A stretch of 64,000 bases of DNA from JAMXLO01 sp963818775 (GCA_963818775.1 CAWFUF010000027.1:55344-119343); one strand, 5' to 3'; positions 1-8,968 are shown, counted from the stretch's first letter. Notes: generated by a model from the letters alone, not told the origin. Made by a program: numbers and translations.

Positions 1-29
1 AGGCACGCAGCAGACGTGGCGAGATCGGA

Positions 30-1175
30 TCAGCCTGCGTCGCGCACCTCGCTGAATTCGACATCACGATGCACGTACACCGACATCAGCAGACCAAATC
101 CAATCATCGCCGTAATCATCGCCGATCCGCCATGCGACAGCAGCGGCAACGGCACGCCACCTACAGGAATTACGCCCATCACCATGGCGATGTTGGCAAA
201 CACGTAAAGGAAGAAATTGCTGGCGATACCGAATGCGACCAATCGTCCGAACTGGTGCCGGCAGCGCAGCGCAATCGCCATGCCTCCCAGCACGATCAGA
301 CCCAGGAGCGCCATGACCGCGACACATCCGACAAAGCCGAACTCCTCGCCGATCATGGTGAATATGAAGTCGGTCTGCCTCTCCGGCAGGAAATCCAGAT
401 GCCCCTGCGTGCCCTGCAAAAAGCCCTTTCCCCACATCCCGCCGGAACCAAGCGCGATCTTCGACTGGATGATGTTGTAGCCGGCACCGAGCGGATCGCT
501 CTCGGGCTGCAGGAACGTATCGATCCTGGCGCGCTGGTAGTCGTGCAGATGGCCATAGACGATTTGCGCGGCGAACGGCACCGGCAGGGCCACCAACAGG
601 AACTTCCACCAGCGCACGCCGGCGGCGAAGAACATGGCGGCACCCAATGTCGCGGTGATCACCGCCGTGCCGAGATTGGGCTCTTTCACGATCAGGCCCA
701 CCGGCACCAGCACGGCGACCAGCGGCGGGATCAGAAACAGTGGATTGCCGATCCGCTCCCACGAAGCGCGATGGAACCAGGACGCCAGCGCCAGAACAAG
801 CGTGATCTTCATCAGTTCCGACGGCTGGATCTGCAGCCCGCCCAGCTCGATCCAGCGCTGTGCGCCCTTGCCGACGATGCCATACCGCATCACCAGAACC
901 AGCAGTACCAGAGCGACGCAATAACTCGGCCATGCCAGCCGCGCGATGAAGCGGATATCGACCAACGCGATGCCGATCATCAGCACCAGTCCTGTGGCAA
1001 ACCGCAGCACGTGCCGCGACGCATAAGGCTCGGCTGCACCCCCGGCGGCACTGTACAGCGCGGCATAGCCGACGCCGGCCAGCGCGCACAGCAGCACCAC
1101 ATACAGCCAGTTGACCTGCCAGACCTTGGCGCCAATGCCGAGCGACGTATCGCGCCAGATCCGCCCTTCCCTCAT
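30..1175 (-). CDS. rodA: Peptidoglycan glycosyltransferase RodA (SEDS family)
   Basis: 381 aa multi-pass inner-membrane protein of the SEDS family, which polymerises lipid II glycan chains during lateral wall growth with its transpeptidase partner PBP2. I see about ten hydrophobic segments, the family motif QIQPSELMK near residues 115-123, and FLPERQTDFIF near 262-272, which carries the conserved Asp essential in RodA. The C-terminal loop PVGGVPLPLLSHGGS is also typical. Length is normal for RodA. The start overlaps the end of the PBP2 gene by 4 bp (ATGA), so the two are translationally coupled in an mreC-mreD-mrdA-rodA operon. Family assignment is firm. Confidence 0.97.
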   Translation of the reverse strand: MREGRIWRDTSLGIGAKVWQVNWLYVVLLCALAGVGYAALYSAAGGAAEPYASRHVLRFATGLVLMIGIALVDIRFIARLAWPSYCVALVLLVLVMRYGIVGKGAQRWIELGGLQIQPSELMKITLVLALASWFHRASWERIGNPLFLIPPLVAVLVPVGLIVKEPNLGTAVITATLGAAMFFAAGVRWWKFLLVALPVPFAAQIVYGHLHDYQRARIDTFLQPESDPLGAGYNIIQSKIALGSGGMWGKGFLQGTQGHLDFLPERQTDFIFTMIGEEFGFVGCVAVMALLGLIVLGGMAIALRCRHQFGRLVAFGIASNFFLYVFANIAMVMGVIPVGGVPLPLLSHGGSAMITAMIGFGLLMSVYVHRDVEFSEVRDAG

Positions 1176-3052
1176 CGCGTCGCCTCACGCTCGGCGACTT
1201 GCGCACCAGGCAGTGCGTCGCGGCCCGCCGGATCGCGCTGCAGCGCAGCGGTCATGATGTCGCGTGCAATCGGTGCGGCAGCCGCAGCACCGGCGTTGCC
1301 ATGCTCCACCACCACGGAAAGCGCGTAGTGCGGATCATCGTAAGGCGCGTAAGCCACGAACAGCGCGTGAGGACGGAACTCCCAGGGCAGCTTGGAACTA
1401 TCGAAGTGTCCACCCTCCCGCTGCTCACGTGACACACGCCGCACCTGCGACGAGCCGGTCTTGCCAGCCATCTGCCAGCGTTGGTCCGTCAGCTTCGCCG
1501 AGGGCGCCGTCCCTCCCGGCTCGTTCACCACCGCCCACATCCCTTCGCGCACGACGTGCAGCGAGCGGTCCGACAGATTGAGGCTAGGCCAGTCAGCAGC
1601 CTGCGATCCGGATTGCAGCACACCGCCCAGCTTGCGCGTCAGATGCGGTTGCACCTCCCGGCCGGTGGCGACGCGTGCAGCATACGTCGCGAGCTGCAAT
1701 GGCGTGACCTGAATGTACCCCTGACCGATGCCGGACACGACCGTGTCGCCGGCGTTCCACGCATGGCCCTGGCTGATGCGCCACTCGCGCGTCGGAATGA
1801 AGCCGGAGCGCGCGCCGGGAAGGTCGATCGCCAGTTCGGTGCCCAATCCGAAGCGGTGTGCCATTGCCGCGATGCGATCGATCCCGACCCGCCTTGCGGT
1901 CTCATAGAAATAAACATCGCAGCTGTTCTTCAATCCGCCGCGTAGATCGAGCGTACCGTGACCACCCTGCCGCCAGCAATGAAACCGCGCATTGCCGAGA
2001 TCGAAATACCCCGGACAATGGACGGTATCGCCAGGCGAGACGGTCCCCGACTCCAGACCGGCCATCGCCACTGCCATCTTGAATGTCGAGCCCGGCGCGT
2101 ACACGCCGGCCGCGGCGCGATTGAGCAGCGGAGTACGCTTGTCCTGAGCCCACTCGGTCCACTGCGCCTGCGCCACGCCGGCATTGAACAGCGCCGGATC
2201 GAACGACGGATTGGTGCCCATCGCCAGCACCTCGCCATTGCGGCAGTCGAGCACCACGCAGCTCGCGCACTCATCGCCAAGCCTGCCCAGTACCGTCTGT
2301 TGCAGCGCTACATCGATGGTAAGGCCGACGTCCTCGCCCGCCACGCCCTCCTGACGATCGAGTTCACGGATCACGCGTCCGAGCGCATTGACCTCGAGCT
2401 GCACCGCGCCAGCACTGCCACGCAGATCGAGATCATGCTGCTTCTCCAGACCGGTGCGTCCCACCCTGATCCCTGGCAGCGCAAGCGCCGGATCATCGGC
2501 AACGTCCGCCTCGGTCGGCGGCGCGACATACCCCGCGACATGCGCGAGCTGGTCGCCGAAAGGATATATCCGCGACGTGCCAACATCGACCAGAATGCCG
2601 GGCAGATCAGGCGCGCTGACCTCGATCGCCGCCATCTCCTCCCAGCTCAGGAACTCACGCACCACGGTCGGGATGAAGCTGCGATGCCGGTGCAGCTCGC
2701 GCTCGATACGGGCGCGTTCATAGTCCGCGAGCGGCACGATGCGCGAAAAATTATCGAGTGTCGTCGTCGTATCGCTGGTCTGCTCGGCCACCAGCAGGGC
2801 TCGCCAGTTCAGCCGATTGCCGGCCACCACGATGCCGAACCGGTCCAGCATTCGCCCACGCGGCGGCGCGATCAGTCGGGTACTGACGCGGTTCTCCTCC
2901 GCCAGCGTGGCATAGCGCGTGCCGTCGACCACCTGAACCTGGTAGAGCCGTGCGGCCAACCCGCCGAGCAACGCGACCTGACCGCCCATCATCAGCAAGG
3001 CGCGCCGTGTGAACACACCACTGCGGCGGATGTCGCGTCGCATCTTAGGCAC
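1172..3052 (-). CDS. mrdA: Penicillin-binding protein 2 (transpeptidase MrdA)
   Basis: 626 aa class B PBP that cross-links peptidoglycan during elongation together with RodA. A short cytoplasmic N-terminus is followed by one TM helix (about residues 18-36) that anchors the periplasmic part. The pedestal region contains PPRGRMLDR near 63-71. The transpeptidase motifs are all present: STFK with nucleophile Ser322, SCD near 377-379, and KTGSS at 531-535. The length is normal for PBP2. It overlaps mreD by 8 bp upstream and rodA by 4 bp downstream, the usual order of the alphaproteobacterial elongasome operon. Confidence 0.97.
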   Translation of the reverse strand: MPKMRRDIRRSGVFTRRALLMMGGQVALLGGLAARLYQVQVVDGTRYATLAEENRVSTRLIAPPRGRMLDRFGIVVAGNRLNWRALLVAEQTSDTTTTLDNFSRIVPLADYERARIERELHRHRSFIPTVVREFLSWEEMAAIEVSAPDLPGILVDVGTSRIYPFGDQLAHVAGYVAPPTEADVADDPALALPGIRVGRTGLEKQHDLDLRGSAGAVQLEVNALGRVIRELDRQEGVAGEDVGLTIDVALQQTVLGRLGDECASCVVLDCRNGEVLAMGTNPSFDPALFNAGVAQAQWTEWAQDKRTPLLNRAAAGVYAPGSTFKMAVAMAGLESGTVSPGDTVHCPGYFDLGNARFHCWRQGGHGTLDLRGGLKNSCDVYFYETARRVGIDRIAAMAHRFGLGTELAIDLPGARSGFIPTREWRISQGHAWNAGDTVVSGIGQGYIQVTPLQLATYAARVATGREVQPHLTRKLGGVLQSGSQAADWPSLNLSDRSLHVVREGMWAVVNEPGGTAPSAKLTDQRWQMAGKTGSSQVRRVSREQREGGHFDSSKLPWEFRPHALFVAYAPYDDPHYALSVVVEHGNAGAAAAAPIARDIMTAALQRDPAGRDALPGAQVAEREATR

Positions 3053-3599
3053 GGTCCGGATCCGCGGCCGTGCGATCGACGCGGACGAACAGAATAGCCA
3101 GCGCAGGATACAGAGCGGCCGCCAGCATCACCTCGAACAGTACGGGACCGACCGGCAGCAAACGAAACATCAGCAGTGCCGTCGTCACCCAACCAAGCGC
3201 GGCAGCGCCGGCAGCGAAGCCCGCGAATGTCAGCCAGGCCGCGACAAACCCCTGTCGCACCAGGATCGGCCGCCAGTGCACCACCAGCCCATGCACTATC
3301 AGCAGCGTCAGCGCTCCCACGCCCAGCGGCAGATAGCCGAGCAGATCGAGCAGCAGCCCAACCACGAACACCACCGGCGGTGGCATCGCCCCGGGCCGCA
3401 GCAGTGACCAGAAATACACGCAGGCGAACGTGACCGCCGGCAGCATCGCCGCCTGATCGGCGATGCCGTACGGTGCGACGGCAAGCAGCATCAGCAGCAA
3501 GGTGCAGCCTGCCGGGAACGCATATCGCGCCGCGATATCGAGCCGCCGCCCCAGCGTGACCCGCGGCCGGATGCCGGGCGCCTGGTCGGCGCGCGCCAT
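3045..3599 (-). CDS. mreD: Rod shape-determining protein MreD
   Basis: 184 aa hydrophobic protein with about five predicted TM helices after a basic N-terminus of about 25 residues. MreD is poorly conserved in sequence, so the call rests on size, hydrophobicity, the central VVFVVGLLLDLLGYLPLG segment typical of MreD (PPPxxF..G...D), and position between mreC and mrdA. It is expected to link MreC with the PBP2/RodA complex in the inner membrane. It overlaps mreC by one base and mrdA by eight, consistent with one operon. Confidence 0.9.
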   Translation of the reverse strand: MARADQAPGIRPRVTLGRRLDIAARYAFPAGCTLLLMLLAVAPYGIADQAAMLPAVTFACVYFWSLLRPGAMPPPVVFVVGLLLDLLGYLPLGVGALTLLIVHGLVVHWRPILVRQGFVAAWLTFAGFAAGAAALGWVTTALLMFRLLPVGPVLFEVMLAAALYPALAILFVRVDRTAADPDRA

Positions 3600-4462
3600 C
3601 AGCGTCCCCGCCGTTCGGGCAGCCGACCGGGCGCCTCCGGCGCTGCGATGTCGGTCAGGCCATAGTCAAAGATACGAACCACCTCCAGGCGATCGAGCAT
3701 CGCCGCGGGCACCACCTCGGGCACCTTGGCCGCGGAATAATGCACCGCGCCAACCGGCAGGTTAGCCGGGAAGGCGCTGGCCTCGGTGCTGGTGACGACC
3801 CGCTCGCCCTCCTGCGGCATGCTGCCTTCCGGCCAGTAAACCACCCGCGGCCGCGGCCCATTGGTGCCGATCACGATGGCATGGGCACCCGAATTCTCCA
3901 GCACCACCGGTACCCGGCTGTTCATGTCGGTGATCAGCAGCACCCGCGCGGTGCGTGCGCCGACCTCAGTGACACGTCCGACCAGGCCGCGTTCGTCCAG
4001 CGCGATCTCGCCCTTGCGGATGCCGTGGTTCGGTCCGACCGACAGCAGCACCGCCTTGGCATAGATGCCGCCGGCGTCCGCCACCACGCGCGCGGTGACG
4101 TAGGACGGCGCGGGATCCGGAACCCAGTGCAGATCAGCCTTGAGCCGCGCGTTCTCGGCATCGAGCGCCAGCGCAATCGACTGCCAGCGGCGCAGTTGTT
4201 CGTTTTCCTCGCGCAATCGGGCGTTCTCGGTGCTGACGTCCCACAGCCCAGCCGCGGTGGCGACGGTGCCGCGGACAATACCAAGCGGTCCGGCGATCGC
4301 TGCATAGATCGGCGCCAGTGCATCGGCCAGCACCATGCGCGCACGCTCGGCCAGCACCGCATCGGCCTTGCCGAGCAGCATCAGACCAAAGGTGGCCACG
4401 ATCAGCACTGGCAAGGTCAGCTTCGCCAGTGCCTGGCGTGCCTGAATGGAAATACGGATCAT
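3599..4462 (-). CDS. mreC: Rod shape-determining protein MreC
   Basis: 287 aa bitopic membrane protein. One N-terminal TM helix (about residues 15-33) is followed by a coiled coil rich in Asn/Arg/Glu (NARLREENEQLRRW, about 79-93) and a beta-rich periplasmic domain containing the MreC signature GLVGRVTEVG and LLITDMNSRVPV. It scaffolds the elongasome by contacting PBP2 and MreD. It is the first gene of the mreC-mreD-mrdA-rodA operon. mreB is not directly upstream: an oppositely oriented gene separates them, so mreC probably has its own promoter in the AT-richer stretch just upstream. Confidence 0.95.
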   Translation of the reverse strand: MIRISIQARQALAKLTLPVLIVATFGLMLLGKADAVLAERARMVLADALAPIYAAIAGPLGIVRGTVATAAGLWDVSTENARLREENEQLRRWQSIALALDAENARLKADLHWVPDPAPSYVTARVVADAGGIYAKAVLLSVGPNHGIRKGEIALDERGLVGRVTEVGARTARVLLITDMNSRVPVVLENSGAHAIVIGTNGPRPRVVYWPEGSMPQEGERVVTSTEASAFPANLPVGAVHYSAAKVPEVVPAAMLDRLEVVRIFDYGLTDIAAPEAPGRLPERRGR

Positions 4463-4644
4463 GCAAACGCAGGTCTATTGCGACCCACAACTAATACGCG
4501 ATCGGTGGCGGCGTATGAAGCGCTGAGTTGCTGCGGCCGGCGAAACGAGTTGTCTAATATATTTCGAGATAGAATTTATATTTTGATCATACCGAATTAA
4601 CGCGCTAGCAATGAAGCGACGCGCCTATGCGCAAGTGAGACCAC
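4463..4644. promoter_or_regulatory. Divergent intergenic region with AT-rich patch
   Basis: 182 bp between the divergent mreC (minus) and the small secreted-protein gene (plus). A notably AT-rich patch (about 4550-4600) in this GC-rich window is where promoters for both directions would be expected. No specific -35/-10 pair is convincing. Confidence 0.4.
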
Positions 4645-5046
4645 ATGAGAAGCGCAATGCTCGCAAACAGGGTGCAAGATATTTTTCTCGCCGCCGCGAT
4701 GGTGCTTGGTGTGTCCATCATGGCGGATGCCGCGCGCCCCGTCGGCCAGCCAGTCGATCCGGCCATGAGCAATTGGTATCAAAGTCTGAAGCAGCCCGGT
4801 ACCGGCGCCGGTTGTTGCGCGGTCGCCGATTGCAGACCCTATGACTCTCGTCTTGTCGCTGATCACTATGAAATCCTGCTCAACCACAGATGGTTAGCTG
4901 TGCCGAACAGTGTTGTTTTGCATCGTGAAAATAGAGCCGGCACTGCGGTCGCCTGCTTGCAGACGCAATGGAATTACGGCTTCGGGCCTCCGCCGGCGGA
5001 CTTCTCGCCGGATATCCTGTGCTTCATCCCCGGACCGGACGCCTGA
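4645..5046 (+). CDS. Small secreted protein of unknown function
   Basis: 133 aa. The N-terminus has a basic stretch and a hydrophobic core (FLAAAMVLGVSIMADAA, about 13-29) that reads as a signal peptide or anchor with cleavage after an Ala-X-Ala type site. The mature part has four Cys residues (CC and C in AGCCAVADCRP, then C in VACLQ, C near the end), suggesting disulfides in the periplasm. I do not recognise the family with certainty. It lies on the plus strand between mreC and mreB, interrupting the usual mreBCD cluster. An alternative start is Met at 4660. Confidence 0.7.
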   Translation: MRSAMLANRVQDIFLAAAMVLGVSIMADAARPVGQPVDPAMSNWYQSLKQPGTGAGCCAVADCRPYDSRLVADHYEILLNHRWLAVPNSVVLHRENRAGTAVACLQTQWNYGFGPPPADFSPDILCFIPGPDA

Positions 5047-5107
5047 TCGCGTGAGCTGCGAACGCGTACAAGATCGCCAGGCAATTGTGATCACGTTGCA
5101 AGAATCT

Positions 5108-5138
5108 GCCCCTCCTTGCGGGAGAGGGCTGGGGGAGG
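5108..5138. repeat. GC-rich palindromic intergenic repeat, copy A (diverged)
   Basis: A C-run, CGGG-centred hairpin followed by a G-run, related to four better copies at 17053, 26783, 29279 and 33554. It lies between the convergent ends of the small secreted gene and mreB, where a hairpin could also terminate transcription. This copy is the most diverged. Confidence 0.6.
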
Positions 5139-6185
5139 CTAGTACATCGACGTCAGCACATTCGACAGCCGCTTGCGCTCTTCGAGCGCGCGCCCGGTCC
5201 CCAACGCGACACAATGCAGCGGGTTCTCCGCCACCGCGACAGCGAGGCCGGTCGCATCGCGCAGCACCTGATCCAGCCGATACAGCAGCGCGCCGCCACC
5301 GGTCAGCACAATTCCCCGATCCACAATGTCGGCGGCGAGCTCCGGCGGCGTGTTCTCCAAGGCCATCTTCACCGCATCGACAATGGCGTTGACCGGCTCG
5401 GCGAGGCTCTCGGCGATCTGCCGCTGACTGACTAGCACCTCACGCGGCACCCCGTTGATCAGGTCGCGCCCACGCACCTCGCGTTGCGGGCCTGGGTCGC
5501 CGTCCTCGGACTGCCCGGCGGCGCCGACGTCCATCTTGATCCGCTCCGCCGACGGCTCGCCGATCAGCAGATTGTGCGTGCGGCGCATGTAGCTGATGAT
5601 CGCTTCGTCCATCTTGTCACCGCCGACGCGTACGCTGCGCGAATAGACGATGCCGCCAAGCGAGATCACCGCCACCTCGGTTGTGCCGCCGCCGATGTCC
5701 ACCACCATCGAACCGGTTGGCTCGGTGACCGGCAGCCCAGCCCCGATGGCCGCGGCCATTGGTTCCTCGATCAGCGCGACCCTGCGCGCGCCGGCACTCT
5801 CGGCACTTTCCTGGATCGCGCGGCGTTCCACCGCAGTTGAGCCGGAAGGCACACACACGATGATCAGCGGCGAGGCGAAGCGGCGACGATTGTGCACCTT
5901 GCGGATGAAGTGCTTGATCATCTCCTCGGCGACTTCGAAATCGGCGATGACCCCGTCACGCAGTGGCCGGCTCGCGGTGATGTAACCGGGTGTACGGCCT
6001 AGCATCAGCTTGGCTTCCTCGCCGACTGCCACCACCTGCTTTTTGCCGCGCACATCGGCGATGGCCACGACGGACGGTTCGGCCAGTACAATTCCACGGC
6101 CTTTGACATAGACAAGCGTGTTGGCGGTGCCGAGGTCGATGGCCATGTCGGCTGACATGAAGCCGAGCGCCCGGGAGAACATCAA
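5139..6185 (-). CDS. mreB: Rod shape-determining protein MreB (actin homologue)
   Basis: 348 aa actin-like ATPase forming membrane-associated filaments that direct lateral wall synthesis. The phosphate-1 loop MAIDLGTANTLVYVKG lies near residues 14-29, the phosphate-2 motif VDIGGGTTEVAVISLGG near 162-178, and the adenosine motif GIVLTGGGALL near 290-300. Full length. The start MMFSRALGFMSADMAID resembles other alphaproteobacterial MreBs, which carry a short amphipathic N-terminus. It is transcribed in the same direction as mreCD but separated from them by about 680 bp containing one plus-strand gene. Confidence 0.97.
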   Translation of the reverse strand: MMFSRALGFMSADMAIDLGTANTLVYVKGRGIVLAEPSVVAIADVRGKKQVVAVGEEAKLMLGRTPGYITASRPLRDGVIADFEVAEEMIKHFIRKVHNRRRFASPLIIVCVPSGSTAVERRAIQESAESAGARRVALIEEPMAAAIGAGLPVTEPTGSMVVDIGGGTTEVAVISLGGIVYSRSVRVGGDKMDEAIISYMRRTHNLLIGEPSAERIKMDVGAAGQSEDGDPGPQREVRGRDLINGVPREVLVSQRQIAESLAEPVNAIVDAVKMALENTPPELAADIVDRGIVLTGGGALLYRLDQVLRDATGLAVAVAENPLHCVALGTGRALEERKRLSNVLTSMY

Positions 6186-6348
6186 ATTGGTGCCTTTAGG
6201 TGAAATGAGCGGAAGCCGTTGGGCTTAGCCCCGCTTCCCTTCGTTAACAAGAGGTTGAACCCCGCGCCCCGGGAACGCCCCATTCCGGCCACCGGATTTC
6301 CTCCGCCACCCCCGACATCTCAACCCCTCGCCAAGGGAGGATTTACCA

Positions 6349-6564
6349 ATGGCACGCAACATCGCATTCGGACTGGCATTGAGCGGCCTGCTCACCATGC
6401 TGACGGCCTGCGGATATGATCCCGGGACACGGGCTGTGACCGGCGGTCTGATGGGCGCGGGCGCCGGTGCCGGCGTGGCCGCATTGTCCCACGGCAAGCC
6501 GGCGACCGGCGCGCTGGTCGGTGGCGGCGTCGGTGCGGTCGGGGGCGCGGTCACGGCGCCGTGA
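6349..6564 (+). CDS. Small glycine-zipper lipoprotein
   Basis: 71 aa. The signal sequence ends in a lipobox (TMLTAC, Cys21), so the mature protein should be a lipoprotein of about 50 residues. The mature part is nearly all Gly/Ala/Val with GxxxG spacing (GGLMGAGAGAGVAAL and GALVGGGVGAVGG), the glycine-zipper pattern seen in YMGG/SlyB-like outer-membrane lipoproteins. A clear AGGGAGG ribosome-binding site lies about 8 bases upstream. It is divergent from mreB. The function in this organism is unknown; a role in envelope structure is inferred from the family only. Confidence 0.85.
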   Translation: MARNIAFGLALSGLLTMLTACGYDPGTRAVTGGLMGAGAGAGVAALSHGKPATGALVGGGVGAVGGAVTAP

Positions 6565-6612
6565 TTATCTATAGTGAGCGTTGACCTCGACCATGTAGGG
6601 CCGCCGCCGCGA

Positions 6613-7368
6613 TCAACGCGGTCCGCGCGGCGGCCCGCAGGTCCAGATGACCCGGCCCACGACGTGGACGTCAGCGGCCTGGGCCGGCGGGACGTGTTCC
6701 ACCTCATATGAGGCGTTGTCGCTTATGAGGGTGAGACTGCCGTCCAACTTTGGCTGAACACGTTTCACCAGACGCTCGCCGGCGATTTCAAACACATAAA
6801 TGCCGAAGCTGCGGAAGCGGCTTTCAGAGGCATCGACCAGCAGGAGGTCGCCGGCCTGAATGCTGGGCACCATCGACTCCCCCACCGCCGTGTCAACCAG
6901 CAGGCGGTCCGGATCGATGCCGAACACCTCGCGGACCCAGTCACGACGAAATGCGAGGAATTCGACGGAATTCGGTGGCGGCGGCAATTCCACGCCGGCC
7001 GCGGCTGCCTCGGGGCGCTTGGGCAGCAGGAGATAGTCCCCCTCGCCGAAGCCACCCGCCATCGAAAGCGCCGCCTGGGTTTCTGCCAGGCCGTGCAGCC
7101 GCGGTTCGGGGCCTTCGCCGCCGGCCAGCCAGCCGACCCCGACACCGGCGGCCTGAGCCAGTGCGACGAGCCGCTCGCGGCTCGGTTCTGCCTCGCCTCG
7201 CAACCACTTGCGGAAGGCGGAGGGGGAAACGCCGGTCGCTCGCGCCAGCCTATCCGCACTCGGCCACTGACGCAGAATAGCCTGCAGCCGAGAGATGAAT
7301 GCGGCTCGTTCGGCCGTGGGCGAAAGGACAGTTGAACTGGTCTTCTCGGGCTCGCTTCGGCGTGACAT
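6613..7368 (-). CDS. CI/LexA-like repressor with S24 peptidase domain
   Basis: 251 aa from the Met at 7368; an in-frame TTG at 7416 would add 16 residues. The N-terminal HTH (about 37-75, with LARATGVSPSAFRKWLRGE) resembles phage CI repressors. The C-terminal S24 domain has the catalytic Ser165 in GESMVPSIQAGD and Lys202 in RLVKRV, so RecA-stimulated self-cleavage is chemically possible. It is divergent from a Ner-like gene across about 114 bp, the layout of a phage lysogeny switch. No other phage genes follow, so it is either domesticated or a stress regulator of the PrtR/CI type. Confident on domains, not on role. Confidence 0.88.
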   Translation of the reverse strand: MSRRSEPEKTSSTVLSPTAERAAFISRLQAILRQWPSADRLARATGVSPSAFRKWLRGEAEPSRERLVALAQAAGVGVGWLAGGEGPEPRLHGLAETQAALSMAGGFGEGDYLLLPKRPEAAAAGVELPPPPNSVEFLAFRRDWVREVFGIDPDRLLVDTAVGESMVPSIQAGDLLLVDASESRFRSFGIYVFEIAGERLVKRVQPKLDGSLTLISDNASYEVEHVPPAQAADVHVVGRVIWTCGPPRGPR

Positions 7369-7482
7369 TTGGCTGCTACTACCCAAAGTCTCGACACTTT
7401 CGGGACAGAGTCCCAACTCGTTCGGCTCGTTCAGGCGCCTGACAAAACACTTTGTATTTCAGGTTCTGTAGAGAGAATTGGC
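7369..7482. promoter_or_regulatory. Divergent control region of the repressor/Ner-like pair
   Basis: The 114 bp between two divergent DNA-binding-protein genes holds two small inverted repeats: GGGACAGAGTCCC at 7402-7414 and ACAAAACACTTTGT at 7442-7455. These are plausible operator sites for either protein. This is inference from layout; no operator consensus is known to me for this pair. Confidence 0.4.
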
Positions 7483-7755
7483 ATGAATGCAAGGAACGGG
7501 GTCGAGAGCAACAGCCCTGACACCGCGGACTGGCACCCGGCCGACATACTCGCTGCGCTCAAGAAGCGCGGTCACAGTCTCGCGGGCCTGTCTGTCGCGA
7601 ACGGATATCATCCGACTGCCGCCGGCAAGGCGCTGAAGCACTCTTGGCCTGCGATCGAGCGTCTGTTGGCCGAAGCGATCGGCGTGGCACCGCGGGACAT
7701 CTGGCCCAGCCGGTATGACAGCCAGGGCAATCCGCAGCGGCGCGCGAAATCGTGA
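7483..7755 (+). CDS. Ner/Nlp-like winged-helix transcriptional regulator
   Basis: 90 aa, matching the phage Mu Ner and enterobacterial Nlp/SfsB size class. The core WHPADILAALKKRGHSLAGL followed by GKALKHSWPAIERLLAEAIGVAPRDIWPSRY (about 17-78) is the diagnostic Ner signature, including the final IWPSRY/IWPSRW. Start chosen at 7483, where a weak GAGAG site precedes ATG and the Ner fold begins about 17 residues in. It is divergent from an S24 repressor, as Ner and c are in Mu-like phages. No transposase or other Mu genes are seen nearby. Confidence 0.88.
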   Translation: MNARNGVESNSPDTADWHPADILAALKKRGHSLAGLSVANGYHPTAAGKALKHSWPAIERLLAEAIGVAPRDIWPSRYDSQGNPQRRAKS

Positions 7756-8036
7756 TGGCGCACGATGCGCGGCCCGGCTTCGCCGTAAACCCGACTTACA
7801 GGAGCGAGTTGCCAAGCGGGGTCGCTCCCGGAGCGGTCCAGCCGCCATACGGCACGTGGCGCAGCACAATAGTCGGACATTGGCATCGGATCGCCACTTT
7901 GCGACAACATCTCGCTCACAGCCCCTCGCAGATATTTTCATTGGTCGTTAACGCATCCGGCAGGAACGTTCGTCCTGCATGTTCGGTTCGATGGTGCTGC
8001 GCAGCGACGACCTCAAACACAAGATGGCTGCAAAAC

Positions 8037-8423
8037 ATGATGACAAGAGAACTTTCAGCTCACACCGATTTTCCTGATCATCACGCAGTTGGCATGGTGG
8101 TGGACGACGACGCACTGGTCCGCGAAACGGTGGCCCAGGTGCTCGAGGACCTTTGCGATCAGGTCTATCAGGCCGCGGACGGTCAGGAGGGGCTCGAGAT
8201 ACTGGCTCAGCATCCCGACATCTCGGTCATCGTGACCGACATCGCTATGCCGCGGCTCGACGGCATCGCGTTCGCGTCGAAGGCACGCCGGTTGCACCCT
8301 GAACTCAAGGTCCTGTTCGTCAGCGGGATGCAGCGACCGCCTGGCAGCGAGGAGTTTCTCGCAAAGCCCTTCCGCGCCCTCGCGCTGGTCTCGGCGCTGA
8401 ACCAGCTGATGAACGTACATTAG
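8037..8423 (+). CDS. Single-domain response regulator
   Basis: About 128 aa consisting of one CheY-like receiver domain: acidic pocket DDD in MVVDDDALVR, phospho-acceptor Asp in VIVTDIAMPRLDG, and the conserved Lys in EEFLAKPFRAL. No output domain. I place the start at 8037 or 8040 (two adjacent ATGs), because the much longer upstream reading frame (from 7752) shows no domain character. It converges on another receiver gene with only 2 bp between the stop codons. Related Acetobacteraceae receivers sit next to hybrid histidine kinases, but none is adjacent here. Confidence 0.85.
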   Translation: MMTRELSAHTDFPDHHAVGMVVDDDALVRETVAQVLEDLCDQVYQAADGQEGLEILAQHPDISVIVTDIAMPRLDGIAFASKARRLHPELKVLFVSGMQRPPGSEEFLAKPFRALALVSALNQLMNVH

Positions 8424-8425
8424 CC

Positions 8426-8824
8426 CTATCGCGGGTTCCCGACCTCGTCGGCCGGAACGACTTCCTCGGCTGGAACGACGCTCTCAATGGTCGCCAGCAG
8501 AGCCGTCAGGCTGAATGGCTTCTGGATGCACGGCCGTACCACCCCGGGCACCCGATCCAGCATGTCGGGATGGCCCGACATCAGGATCACCGGCACACCG
8601 ACATCATCCGCAAGCGGCACCAGACGCGGGTCAAGCCCGCCGGGCAGCGTGCAATCCAGCAGGATCCCGTCGATCCCGCCCGCCCGCAGGAATTCGATCG
8701 CGGCGGCGGCCGTCTCTGCGCAGCTGGTGTCGTACACGCCGTCGAGCGCATCGACCACCACCTCGGAGACGAGTGGATCATCCTCGACGACGAGAATGCG
8801 CTTTTGCCGATGGGTCCCCATCAT
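8426..8824 (-). CDS. Single-domain response regulator
   Basis: 132 aa receiver domain: acidic pair in ILVVEDDPLVSE, phospho-acceptor Asp in GILLDCTLPGGL, and Lys in CIQKPFSLTALL. A short acidic tail of about 15 residues (AEEVVPADEV repeats) follows the fold. No effector domain, so it probably acts by protein contact or as a phosphorelay shuttle. It is tail-to-tail with the preceding receiver gene. Start MMGTHRQKR has a weak upstream site; the second Met is an equal candidate. Confidence 0.85.
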   Translation of the reverse strand: MMGTHRQKRILVVEDDPLVSEVVVDALDGVYDTSCAETAAAAIEFLRAGGIDGILLDCTLPGGLDPRLVPLADDVGVPVILMSGHPDMLDRVPGVVRPCIQKPFSLTALLATIESVVPAEEVVPADEVGNPR

Positions 8825-8968
8825 AACCTCGACTCTTCAGCTCAGCGGCGTCACAAGCAGGAGTGTGCACGATACGATGCCTGTGAGCGCGCGAAAAGTT
8901 GGTAAGGTCCCCAAACTTCTGGATCGCGTTTTATTTACGCCACCCGGCTGTTCTCGATGCAGAATTAC

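Noticed and set aside
7752..8036. Long N-terminal extension of the first response regulator
   Set aside because: Composition looks non-coding and the receiver domain begins after two Met codons at 8037/8040.
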